A stretch of 64,000 nucleotides of DNA from Clostridioides difficile. Lineage in GTDB: Bacteria > Bacillota > Clostridia > Peptostreptococcales > Peptostreptococcaceae. Under the pieces are notes generated by a model that worked only from the letters and a program-made list of their open reading frames with translations, did no database searches and was not told the DNA's origin. The DNA is taken from the NCBI RefSeq assembly GCF_900243075.1, contig NZ_OEZH01000170.1, positions 34,555-98,554 on the forward strand, written 5' to 3'. This document shows positions 8,634-17,106 of the stretch, one piece after another. Positions within the stretch are counted from its first letter, which is position 1. Every line of letters starts with the position of its first letter. Position numbers and translations under genes: made by a program.

Positions 8634-10927
8634 AATGTTTATTTAATAATATAGATGAATGGAAGATTATACAAGATAATATTGAAATCAAAGAAAATAG
8701 ATTAGCAGAATCCATAATGAGTATAGGTAATGGTTATATGGGTATGAGAGGAAACTATGAGGAAAATTATAGTGGAGATACACATAGGGGGTCTTATATA
8801 GCTGGAGTATGGTTTCCAGATAAAACTCGTGTTGGATGGTGGAAAAATGGATATCCAGAATACTTTGGTAAAATTCCTAATTCAGTCAACTATATAGGTA
8901 TAAGAGTTTTCATTGATGATGTAGAATTAGATTTAGCAAAATGTAAAATTGAAGATTTTTATAGAGAATTAGATATGAAAAATGGTATTTTAAATCGTAG
9001 ATTTATTGTAAATATAAATGATAAAAAATTTGAAGCTAATGTCACTAGATTTTTAAGTATATCTGTTAAGGAGTTAGCAGTAATTAAATACAGTATAAAA
9101 GCATTAAATTTTGATTCTAAAGTAAAATTTATACCATATTTAGATTCAAATATAAAAAATGAAGATTCAAATTATGAGGAAGAGTTTTGGAATGGAATTT
9201 CTTCAAATTCTTTAGAATATAAAGGGAGTATACTTTCACGAACAAAGGAAAATACATTTAATACACCTGTATTCACTGTGGGTGCAATGATGCATATTAA
9301 GGCAAGTGGTAAAGTACAATCTATATCTCATAAAAGTGATTATAATTACTGTGATAATTCAATAACAATGGATGTTCTAAAAAATGAGGTCGTAAATATA
9401 GAAAAATATGTATCCATAACTTCAACTAGAGATTATAATGAAAGTGAGTTATTAAGAAAATGTGAAGATATTTTAAATAGAGAACTATCTAAAGATTATG
9501 ATGATATATTAAATGAACACACAAAGCTATGGAATAAAAGATGGGAAAGTGCAGATGTAAAAATAAAAGGAGATAAAAGCAGTCAACAAGGAATACGATA
9601 TAATTTATTTCAATTGTTTTCAACATATTATGGAGAAGACTCACGATTAAATATAGGCCCAAAAGGATTTACTGGAGAAAAGTATGGAGGTGCTACCTAT
9701 TGGGATACAGAAGCGTTTTGTGTTCCAGTGTATCTAGGTGTAGCAGATAAGAAAGTAACTAGAAATCTTTTGGAGTATAGGTACAATCAGTTAGAACAGG
9801 CGAAGGATAATGCAAAAAAACTAGGACTTAAAGGTGCTTTATATCCAATGGTTACTTTTGACGGAGTAGAATGTCATAATGAGTGGGAGATAACATTTGA
9901 AGAAATCCACCGAAATGGAAGTATAGTATATGCAATATATAACTATACAAATTATACAGGTGACTTTGAATACATAAAAGAAAAAGGAATAGATGTAATA
10001 ATAGAAATAGCTAGATTTTGGGCAAGTAGAGTACATTTATCTACAAAAAAAGATTTGTATATGATACATGGAGTTACAGGGCCTAACGAATTTGAAAACA
10101 ATATCAATAATAATTGGTATACTAACTATATAGCTAAATGGTGCTTAGATTATGCTGTAGAAAATATTTTACGATTAGACAAAGAGTATAATGAATGTAT
10201 TGACAGAAATAATGTGACTAGGGAAGAAATTGAATTCTGGAGAATAGTATCAAAGAAAATGTATCTGCCATATGATGAGGAATTACAAATAATAATTCAA
10301 AACGATAATTTTTTAGACAAAGAATTTATAGAAGTAAAGGATTTACCAAAAGAAAATCTTCCTCTTAATCAAAATTGGTCTTGGGATAAGATTCTTAGGT
10401 CGTGTTTTATAAAACAAGCAGACGTATTACAGGGAATTTACTATTTTGGAAATAAATTTACTAAAGAAGAGAAAAAGAGAAATTTTGACTTCTATGAAAA
10501 ATATACTGTCCATGAATCTTCTTTATCTTCTAGTATATATTCTATTATTGCCTCTGAAATAGATAACCTAGAAAAAGCCTATGAACTATACTCAAGAACA
10601 GCTAGGCTTGACCTAGATAATTACAATAATGATACAAATGATGGACTTCATATAACTTCAATGTCTGGTTCATGGCTTTCCATTGTACATGGATTTGCAG
10701 GTATGAGAACATGGGATGAAACACTGTCTTTTGACCCTAAGTTGCCTAAAGAGTGGAAAAATTATTCTTTCAATATAAATTATAGAGATAATATTATTAA
10801 TGTAGATGTATGTAGTGATTTAATTAAAATAGAAAATTTAAAAGGTAAACCAATAAAAATTATTGTATATGGAAAAAAATATATATTAGAAAAATATATA
10901 AAAATTGATAAAAATAGATTTAAATAA
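8630..10927 (+). CDS. GH65 glycoside phosphorylase, probably maltose phosphorylase
   Basis: A 765-residue cytosolic enzyme that splits an alpha-linked glucose disaccharide with phosphate, releasing beta-glucose 1-phosphate. The GH65 signature WEITFEEIHRN (from Trp419) holds the general-acid glutamate. GATYWDTEAF, HGVTGPNEFE and LHITSMSGSW are other family segments. An N-terminal beta-sandwich domain fills about 1-270. Maltose phosphorylase best fits the GH13 neighbour, but kojibiose, nigerose and trehalose phosphorylases share these motifs, so the disaccharide is not settled from sequence. It overlaps the beta-phosphoglucomutase gene by four bases and ends at a long hairpin terminator. Confidence 0.88.
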   Translation: MKCLFNNIDEWKIIQDNIEIKENRLAESIMSIGNGYMGMRGNYEENYSGDTHRGSYIAGVWFPDKTRVGWWKNGYPEYFGKIPNSVNYIGIRVFIDDVELDLAKCKIEDFYRELDMKNGILNRRFIVNINDKKFEANVTRFLSISVKELAVIKYSIKALNFDSKVKFIPYLDSNIKNEDSNYEEEFWNGISSNSLEYKGSILSRTKENTFNTPVFTVGAMMHIKASGKVQSISHKSDYNYCDNSITMDVLKNEVVNIEKYVSITSTRDYNESELLRKCEDILNRELSKDYDDILNEHTKLWNKRWESADVKIKGDKSSQQGIRYNLFQLFSTYYGEDSRLNIGPKGFTGEKYGGATYWDTEAFCVPVYLGVADKKVTRNLLEYRYNQLEQAKDNAKKLGLKGALYPMVTFDGVECHNEWEITFEEIHRNGSIVYAIYNYTNYTGDFEYIKEKGIDVIIEIARFWASRVHLSTKKDLYMIHGVTGPNEFENNINNNWYTNYIAKWCLDYAVENILRLDKEYNECIDRNNVTREEIEFWRIVSKKMYLPYDEELQIIIQNDNFLDKEFIEVKDLPKENLPLNQNWSWDKILRSCFIKQADVLQGIYYFGNKFTKEEKKRNFDFYEKYTVHESSLSSSIYSIIASEIDNLEKAYELYSRTARLDLDNYNNDTNDGLHITSMSGSWLSIVHGFAGMRTWDETLSFDPKLPKEWKNYSFNINYRDNIINVDVCSDLIKIENLKGKPIKIIVYGKKYILEKYIKIDKNRFK

Positions 10928-10941
10928 TATTTTTATTATGT

Positions 10942-10992
10942 AAATAGTTAAAATAAGTTTATCTAATTATGAATTTATTTTAACTATTTTTT
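10942..10992 (+). terminator. Rho-independent terminator
   Basis: A 15-bp AT-rich stem (10942-10956 with 10975-10989) followed by a T-run to 10992; ends the maltose operon. Confidence 0.75.
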
Positions 10993-11046
10993 GTTTAATA
11001 GAAAACTATATGTTATAACAATAATCGTGCTTTTAATTAAATATAT

Positions 11047-11079
11047 TTCATAAATCTTCATAAAATCTTCAGAATTTCG
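11047..11079 (+). promoter_or_regulatory. Direct repeats upstream of the GH73 gene, possible response-regulator site
   Basis: ATCTTCA occurs at 11054-11060 and 11065-11071, exactly 11 bp apart. A related TTTCATAA begins at 11046 and TTCGTAAA at 11076. Head-to-tail repeats at one helical turn are typical of OmpR/PhoB-family response regulators. The regulator is unknown and no two-component genes lie in this window. Confidence 0.35.
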
Positions 11080-11145
11080 TAAAGAATATGTCACAAAAGT
11101 AAGATATATTGTATTCAGCAGATAATATAAGGGAGGACAATATTT

Positions 11146-12039
11146 ATGAAGAATAAAAAATTCATTGTTATAATACTGATAATATCAGTTTTTATAGGTG
11201 TATTAGTGAAGGAATATTCATCTAGAGATATAAATAAGGATGATATAAATGTCAGTAAGTATATAAAATATGCTGATTTAGCAAGTGAAAATAATGTACA
11301 AGTTAACTGGAAGTATGTAGCTTCCATTGTTGCTGTGTTAAATAAAAATAACTTGAAAGATGTTAAAGATTCACAAATAGAAGAAGTATCAGATTTATTT
11401 GTTAAGAATTTTTCTAAAAATGATAAAGTAAATAAGTTAAGTAATGTTTTGGATGATTTAGAATTTAATAATAAACAAAAAAAATTGGTTGATAATTATA
11501 TAGACGACCTTAAGTATTATGGTATAAAACCAGAAAGGTTAAAATCTGACACACAATATATGAAGTTTATCAACGAAATTAAAACAGAAGCTATACAAAA
11601 TTATAAGGATTATAAAATACTTCCATCTATAACTATTGCACAAGCTATAATAGAATCTAGTTGGGGCAAGTCAACTTTAGCAAAACAATATAATAATCTA
11701 TTTGGTATAAAGGCTGATGCTTCTTGGAAAGGTAGGTCAGTAACTTTAGAAACAAAAGAACATTTAGACACAATTATAGATGATAAATTTAGAATATATG
11801 ATGATAAAAATGAATCTATAAAAGACCATGCAAAGTTTTTAGCCACAAATAAAAGATATAGAACTAATGGTGTATTTGATGCAAAAACGTATATATATCA
11901 AGCTAAAGCATTAGAAAAAGCAGGTTATAGTACTGCAAAGGATGAAAATGGAAATAATATATATGCAATGCGTCTGATAGAACTAATTCAACAATATAAT
12001 CTTCAATTAATAGATAGTGAAATTCAAAGTGAAATGTAA
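11146..12039 (+). CDS. GH73-type peptidoglycan glucosaminidase, membrane-anchored
   Basis: A 297-residue exported wall hydrolase. An uncleaved signal-anchor or signal peptide covers about 5-24. Residues 25-140 are a Lys/Asp-rich region of unknown role. The C-terminal domain (about 140-290) is a Glucosaminidase/FlgJ-like module with SITIAQAIIESSWGKS (holding the catalytic glutamate), NNLFGIKA and the later YIYQAKALEKAGYSTA. It is predicted to cut glycan strands. GGGAGG precedes the start. The large lipoprotein gene begins 47 bases downstream and is probably co-transcribed. The 11-bp repeats upstream suggest envelope-stress or phosphate-type control. Confidence 0.87.
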   Translation: MKNKKFIVIILIISVFIGVLVKEYSSRDINKDDINVSKYIKYADLASENNVQVNWKYVASIVAVLNKNNLKDVKDSQIEEVSDLFVKNFSKNDKVNKLSNVLDDLEFNNKQKKLVDNYIDDLKYYGIKPERLKSDTQYMKFINEIKTEAIQNYKDYKILPSITIAQAIIESSWGKSTLAKQYNNLFGIKADASWKGRSVTLETKEHLDTIIDDKFRIYDDKNESIKDHAKFLATNKRYRTNGVFDAKTYIYQAKALEKAGYSTAKDENGNNIYAMRLIELIQQYNLQLIDSEIQSEM

Positions 12040-12086
12040 CTTCGACGTAACACAAGGATGATATATTTATCGAGGAGGTGGCTTTT

Positions 12087-14390
12087 ATGAAAAAAATAGT
12101 CTCGATATTTATAGGTTGTATGGTTGTTGTAACTACTATTTGTGGATGCAGTAGTGGTGAGGTGACTAAAAACACAGCATCCATTAATAGTGTTAAAAAT
12201 TTAGATTTTAGTTTTGAGGTGAAACCTGAAACATTTGAGGTATCAGTTGAATCTGATGGTTCAAAAGAAAAGATATCTGAACCATCAAAAGAAAGGAAAG
12301 TATCAAATTTTAAAAAGACGAAGACAGAAGCATCATGGACATATCCTGATGAAAATATAGACATAAATATAAAAAAAGAGGACAGCTATTTAGATGTAAA
12401 TATTAAATCTAATTCAGAAAAAGAAACGAGCTTCAATTGGCCTAAAGTTGAAGGTGAAAGCTATGTACTACCACTTTATGAGGGGAAGTTTATACCAAGT
12501 AATGATAAGGATTGGAAGGAGTACCTAAATAAGTCAACTTATAGTGTTATAGAATCTTTTTCAATGCAATTCTTCGCAGTAAACAAGGAAAAATATTCTG
12601 TACTTTACATTATTGAAAATGAATTTAATAATATAATTGAATTTAGTTCTAAAGATAAGATTAATTTTACATTTAAACATGAATATCCAAGTATCAATAA
12701 AAATAAAGAGTATGGGTTTAAGATATATTTGACTAATAAGAATATTACAGATGTAGCAAAAACTTATAAAAAATATATAGTTGATAAAGGAGAGTTTAAA
12801 ACATTAGAAGAAAAATCTAAGGAAAATAAAAATATTAAAAAACTTTATGGAGCGCCACAGATTTATTTTGGAGATAAATCTATAATCACAATAAATGACA
12901 TTAAATGGAATAAATTAAAAGAAAACTTATCAGATAATTTGACTAATTGGATAAAAGAGCTTTTAAATATGAAGTCTGGCGATAGTGAATTTTTAAAAGT
13001 AATAAATCAAATAAAAACTCAAGATTATATAGATAAATATCAAAAGAATCAAATAGTACAAGCATTTAATGAAGTTATGCAGATGAATACTTTTTATAAT
13101 GAAAAAGTTTTTGAAAGCAAGGATAAAGAGATAAAAAAAGTATTGGATAAAGATGTATCTAAATTAAGTAGGGTAGAGCTTATAGAGTTTAACAAGAAGT
13201 TATTAAAATCAAAATTAGGATATGCTGTGAATGATGTTGCTACATGGGCAAAATATAATACTGTTGATGTGATTAATGATATAAATAAATCTGGTATTAA
13301 AAATGCTTGGATAGGATTTGATGATATGGAGGAAGGTTATATCTCTCTAGAAATGGTTAAAAGAGCTAATGATTTAGGTTATCTTGTAGGACCATATGAT
13401 TCATACCATTCTATACACAAGCCAGGAGAAGAAAAATGGAGTACAGCATCATTTAAAGATAAGTCACTATATGAAAATGCTACTATAGAAAATAAAAAAG
13501 GTGAAAAAGAAACTGGATTTCAAGGAGAAGGAAGAAAGCTAAATCCTACATTATCTTTACCAAGTGTAAAAGATAGAGTACAAAGTATATTGGATGAAGG
13601 ATATGAATTTAATTCTTGGTTTATAGACTGTGATGCTACAGGAGAAATATATGATGATTATTCTCCAAATCATATAACAACACAGTCACAAGATTTAAAG
13701 GCTAGACTTGAAAGAATGTCATATATAAGAGATAATGCTAATATGGTTATAGGTTCAGAAGGAGGAAATGACTTTTCAAGTAGTACTATAGCATTTGCAC
13801 ATGGGCTTGAGACACCAGCATTTGCTTGGGTAGATAAAGATATGAGTAAGAACAAAGAAAGTGAATATTATGTTGGTAGATACTATTCTCCAACAGGAGG
13901 AGTACCAGAAGTCTTTTCAAAACAGATACCTGTAAAAGAAAAATATAAAAAAATATTTATAGACCCAACTTATTCTTTACCCTTATTTAGATTAGTTTAT
14001 AATGATTCTGTTGTATCTTCTCATCAATGGCTATGGGGAACTCTCAAAATTAAGGGAGAAGTTGGAAGTAGAATGATGAAAGAAGTGCTATATAATACAC
14101 CACCTATGTATTATATAGATAGAACTGAATGGGAAAAACATAAAGGAGAAATAATTTCTCACGATAAAGTATGGTCAGAGTTTAATAAAAAGGCTATTAA
14201 AAGAGAAATGACAGATTTTAAGTTTATTTCTGATGATAGACTAGTTCAAATGACTAAATATGGAGATGATTTAAAAGTAGTAGCTAATTTCTCTGAAAAA
14301 GATGTTAAATATAAAAATGAAATTGTAAAGTCAAATTCTTTGGTAATATATGATAATAATAAGAAAGTTATTTATAAACCAGAACAATAG
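12087..14390 (+). CDS. Large lipoprotein with a putative glycoside hydrolase domain
   Basis: A 767-residue lipoprotein. The signal peptide ends in a lipobox-like ICGC, with the lipidated Cys near residue 21. The middle (about 80-240) is beta-rich and 240-380 is helical. From about 390 a TIM-barrel-like region carries WIGFDD, YDSYHSIH, WFIDCDATGE and VIGSEGG, in which the Asp and Glu could be nucleophile and acid. This layout recalls the GH101/GH129-related family, whose known members act on mucin-type O-glycans. That link is by resemblance and needs a profile search. A GTG at 12078 overlaps the GAGGAGG site, so ATG 12087 is the start. It lies in an apparent operon with the GH73 enzyme. Confidence 0.75.
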   Translation: MKKIVSIFIGCMVVVTTICGCSSGEVTKNTASINSVKNLDFSFEVKPETFEVSVESDGSKEKISEPSKERKVSNFKKTKTEASWTYPDENIDINIKKEDSYLDVNIKSNSEKETSFNWPKVEGESYVLPLYEGKFIPSNDKDWKEYLNKSTYSVIESFSMQFFAVNKEKYSVLYIIENEFNNIIEFSSKDKINFTFKHEYPSINKNKEYGFKIYLTNKNITDVAKTYKKYIVDKGEFKTLEEKSKENKNIKKLYGAPQIYFGDKSIITINDIKWNKLKENLSDNLTNWIKELLNMKSGDSEFLKVINQIKTQDYIDKYQKNQIVQAFNEVMQMNTFYNEKVFESKDKEIKKVLDKDVSKLSRVELIEFNKKLLKSKLGYAVNDVATWAKYNTVDVINDINKSGIKNAWIGFDDMEEGYISLEMVKRANDLGYLVGPYDSYHSIHKPGEEKWSTASFKDKSLYENATIENKKGEKETGFQGEGRKLNPTLSLPSVKDRVQSILDEGYEFNSWFIDCDATGEIYDDYSPNHITTQSQDLKARLERMSYIRDNANMVIGSEGGNDFSSSTIAFAHGLETPAFAWVDKDMSKNKESEYYVGRYYSPTGGVPEVFSKQIPVKEKYKKIFIDPTYSLPLFRLVYNDSVVSSHQWLWGTLKIKGEVGSRMMKEVLYNTPPMYYIDRTEWEKHKGEIISHDKVWSEFNKKAIKREMTDFKFISDDRLVQMTKYGDDLKVVANFSEKDVKYKNEIVKSNSLVIYDNNKKVIYKPEQ

Positions 14391-14455
14391 ATTTAATTAA
14401 AATAAATTATATTAAACTCACATATAAAATAAAATGATATTTAATTAGACTATAC

Positions 14456-14503
14456 AAAATAGTGACTATATTAATTTTAATAATTAAGATAGTCACTATT
14501 TTT
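14456..14503 (+). terminator. Rho-independent terminator
   Basis: AAAATAGTGACTAT (14456-14469) pairs with ATAGTCACTATTTT (14489-14502), with T-run 14499-14503. Ends the wall-hydrolase/lipoprotein operon. Confidence 0.85.
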
Positions 14504-14610
14504 ATATTATTTTTGATATTGAAAACCTTGCCCAAGTAATATTAAATATCTGAATTATTTCAATATATACCATACCCATTGTACCTTTCAATAAATATAA
14601 ATTTTATTTT

Positions 14611-14671
14611 AGACAATATATTGACTTTTTAAATTGAAGATAGTATTCTTGAATAAGATACTATATTGTCT
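14611..14671 (+). promoter_or_regulatory. Promoter with nested inverted repeats before the ABC relic
   Basis: TTGACT (14621-14626) and TATTCT (14644-14649), 17 bases apart, resemble a promoter. AGACAATATA (14611-14620) is the inverse of TATATTGTCT (14662-14671). Inside it ATAGTAT (14640-14646) is the inverse of ATACTAT (14658-14664). The repeats flank the promoter and look like an operator that survives in front of a dead transporter. Confidence 0.4.
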
Positions 14672-14759
14672 ATTTAAAGTGATATTATTTTATGAAAGAA
14701 TCAAATTTCAAAGGTTTAATAAACACTAAAAACAAAGACTGATTCATAGAGAAAGGAAA

Positions 14760-14955
14760 ATATTAAAGAAGATAAATACAATCATTAAAGTTCAAGATTT
14801 GGTAAAAGTATTTGATAATCAAGAGGTTATCAAACATTGTAACAACTATGATTCACACATATATTCCTTTTATTACTGTCTGGATAGTAGCAGCAGTGTT
14901 AGCTAGTCTTTCGTATTTATGGCTTATCTCAAAAGTTGAAGACATAGAAGTATAA
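14760..14955 (+). pseudogene. Relic of an ABC exporter: ATPase start fused to permease end
   Basis: After GAGAAAGGA, the frame from 14760 (ATA where ATG is expected) reads LKKINTIIKVQDLVKVFDNQ and EVIKHCN. That is the usual first strand and loop of a bacitracin-type ABC ATPase, ending just before where Walker A should be. From 14848 another frame reads MIHTYIPFITVWIVAAVLAS, then SYLWLISKVEDIEV and a stop, a typical last membrane helix of an ABC permease. A single internal deletion of several kb would give exactly this. Neither part can function. Compare the intact locus in other strains to confirm. Confidence 0.65.
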
Positions 14956-15071
14956 TTGTATATTTAATAAAAATAGTTCTAATGAATAAAGCAACAAATA
15001 ATAATGTGTCATACTTTATTTATCTGTTGCTTTTTATAAAAGAATTAAATGTTTTTTAATTCTTTTATATT

Positions 15072-16328
15072 TTATGCTTTTGATTCATTCTTATACAGAT
15101 ACTTAGCAAGGATTGAAATTAATAGCATAATTATGAACATACATACTATAGGTATATAAACTTTAGAACTGAAAACTTCAAATAATTTTCCATGCATAAT
15201 TTGACCAACTGGAGCAACACACTGTGATACAGCTGTAATAGTAGCCATTACTTTCCCCAATAATTCATTAGGTGTTTGTTTTTGAATAATAGTTAAAACG
15301 AATATAGTAATAATTGTCATAGACATGGCTATAGGTATAACACAAATAAATAGTAATATAAAAGATGGATAATATCCTAGTCTAAGCATTGAAGGTGAAA
15401 TAGAAATGGCCATTGGTATCATCAAAATACTAATTAGCATTAACCAGCGATATAGTGTATTCATTTTCATTTTTTTAGCAAACAGACCTATTGAAAGTGC
15501 ACCTAAAACACTACTAAATTCAATAATTCCTATCCCTATGCCATACATATTATTACTACTATGCATTGTTATACGTAAAATGTATTGTATTCCTACAAGT
15601 AAGAATGGAGTTAAAAATAAATTTAAAGAAGCTGCTAGAATCATAGCTTTATTAATATAAGGTTGCTTTATAACATAAGAGAAGCCTTTTTTTATGTCAC
15701 TAACTATGGTCATTATTATGTCTCCATTAAATTCTCTTTTGTTAAAAGGTATATAAATAAACATTTCCATTACTGCTGATAAAAAAAATGCAATACAACT
15801 TATAATAAGAAGCATTTTAATTCCAATAAGACCATATAAAATACCTCCAAGTACAGGAGCAAACATACTTGAGAGTGCACCTATTCCATTTACAATTCCA
15901 TTGGCTTGTTCTAAATCTTTTTCATTTACTATTAAAGGTATACTTGCCTGTACAGTAGGTTGATACATACAACTAATAATAGATAGGCTTATCATAACAA
16001 TACCAATTAATACAATAGAATTATTTAGAGTAGAAAAAAGACAGATAAAAGTGAGAATAATTATAGAACTCATAAAATCAAATATAACCATTAGATTTCT
16101 ACGATTGAATATGTCAGCTATTGCACCACCAATTGGAGACAATAGAAGGGGGATATTTGAGATTGCATATAAAGTTGCAAAAATATCTGCACGCCCTGTT
16201 ATGTCTAAAATATAAGTAGAAAGACCAAATCTTAATAATGATGAACCCAGTATAGATATAATTTGACCAAATATCATAAGGTTAAAGTTTTTGTTAAAAG
16301 AATTATTTATTTTATCTAAATTTTGCAT
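15072..16328 (-). CDS. MFS multidrug/macrolide-type efflux transporter
   Basis: A 418-residue major facilitator with about 12 membrane helices and the motif-A-like loop GGAIADIFNRRN after helix 2. It resembles the DHA3/MefA-type drug efflux group, including the mid-protein FIYIPFNKREF loop. It exports unknown small molecules by proton antiport. AGAGAGGTG precedes the start. Its promoter carries a TetR-type palindrome at the transcription start, so expression is probably inducible, yet no tetR gene is next to it. Confidence 0.88.
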   Translation of the reverse strand: MQNLDKINNSFNKNFNLMIFGQIISILGSSLLRFGLSTYILDITGRADIFATLYAISNIPLLLSPIGGAIADIFNRRNLMVIFDFMSSIIILTFICLFSTLNNSIVLIGIVMISLSIISCMYQPTVQASIPLIVNEKDLEQANGIVNGIGALSSMFAPVLGGILYGLIGIKMLLIISCIAFFLSAVMEMFIYIPFNKREFNGDIIMTIVSDIKKGFSYVIKQPYINKAMILAASLNLFLTPFLLVGIQYILRITMHSSNNMYGIGIGIIEFSSVLGALSIGLFAKKMKMNTLYRWLMLISILMIPMAISISPSMLRLGYYPSFILLFICVIPIAMSMTIITIFVLTIIQKQTPNELLGKVMATITAVSQCVAPVGQIMHGKLFEVFSSKVYIPIVCMFIIMLLISILAKYLYKNESKA

Positions 16329-16356
16329 TTATAGAACACCTCTCTTTTTTATGACT

Positions 16357-16403
16357 GACCGTCGGTCTATAAAAATTATAATCAATTATATAAAAAAAGT
16401 CAA
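16357..16403 (-). promoter_or_regulatory. Promoter and TetR-type operator of the MFS gene
   Basis: On the minus strand TTGACT (16403-16398), 17 bases, TATAAT (16380-16375), then the perfect palindrome GACCG-A-CGGTC (16367-16357) covering the expected start of transcription. GACCGNCGGTC is a classic TetR/AcrR-type operator and stands out by GC content from its AT-rich surroundings. Repression by binding at +1 is inference. Confidence 0.75.
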
Positions 16404-16578
16404 TGGGTATATAAAATGAAAAATGCCAAGATAGATTTTTACTGTCAAATAGAAATTAATGCATGTCAAAAATTATGATGTCTTAAAATGGGCAGCAACT
16501 AGATAGTGAATAATTAAAAATGGTAATTTGAAGTAGTTTTTATGAATAGTATTAATATATAGATATAGGGAGATTGAT

Positions 16579-17079
16579 GTGATTATGTATGAAAATAATA
16601 AGGTAATCTATAATTTTGAAAGATGTGAAAGACTAGAAAATACTTTTTATTTATCTCAGTTTAATACATATAAAAATTTTAAATTAGCTTCTAAAAAATA
16701 TGTAATAAATTCATTAGATGCATCTGTTTGCAATATGAATGTTCATAATATAAGTCTTATTGATACTATGCAATGTGCATCATTAGAAGATGAGCAAATG
16801 ACAGGAAAGAAGTTGATTTTAGTTGGTGATATAGATACTGATATAATACTAGATTATGTAGGTAATAAGAGAAATAAAAATTCTAACAAAAAAAATATAC
16901 TTAAATTGAAAATACCATTTAGCACATTTATACAAATGCCTAGAAAGATAGAAAATAAAGATAAAATTAATTTAAAGTATTTTATACAAGACATGACAAC
17001 GTCTATTTTAGATGATAATAATTTATTTATTAGTGTGACTGCAATTATAAGTTATGAAAATAATTCTAAAAGAGAGTAA
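16579..17079 (+). CDS. DUF3794-like protein
   Basis: A 166-residue soluble protein. The pattern TGKKLILVGDIDTDIILDYV followed by IPFSTFIQMP resembles one DUF3794 (SpoVID/SipL-type) repeat, a beta-domain common in clostridial spore-coat morphogenesis proteins. No LysM domain is present. GGGAG lies 6 bases before the GTG at 16579; the in-frame ATG at 16585 is the alternative. It is followed at 27 bases by a second, related gene. A role in spore surface assembly is inference from family resemblance. Confidence 0.6.
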   Translation: MIMYENNKVIYNFERCERLENTFYLSQFNTYKNFKLASKKYVINSLDASVCNMNVHNISLIDTMQCASLEDEQMTGKKLILVGDIDTDIILDYVGNKRNKNSNKKNILKLKIPFSTFIQMPRKIENKDKINLKYFIQDMTTSILDDNNLFISVTAIISYENNSKRE

Positions 17080-17106
17080 TCTTTAAATTATAGAAAGGTG
17101 GATGCA

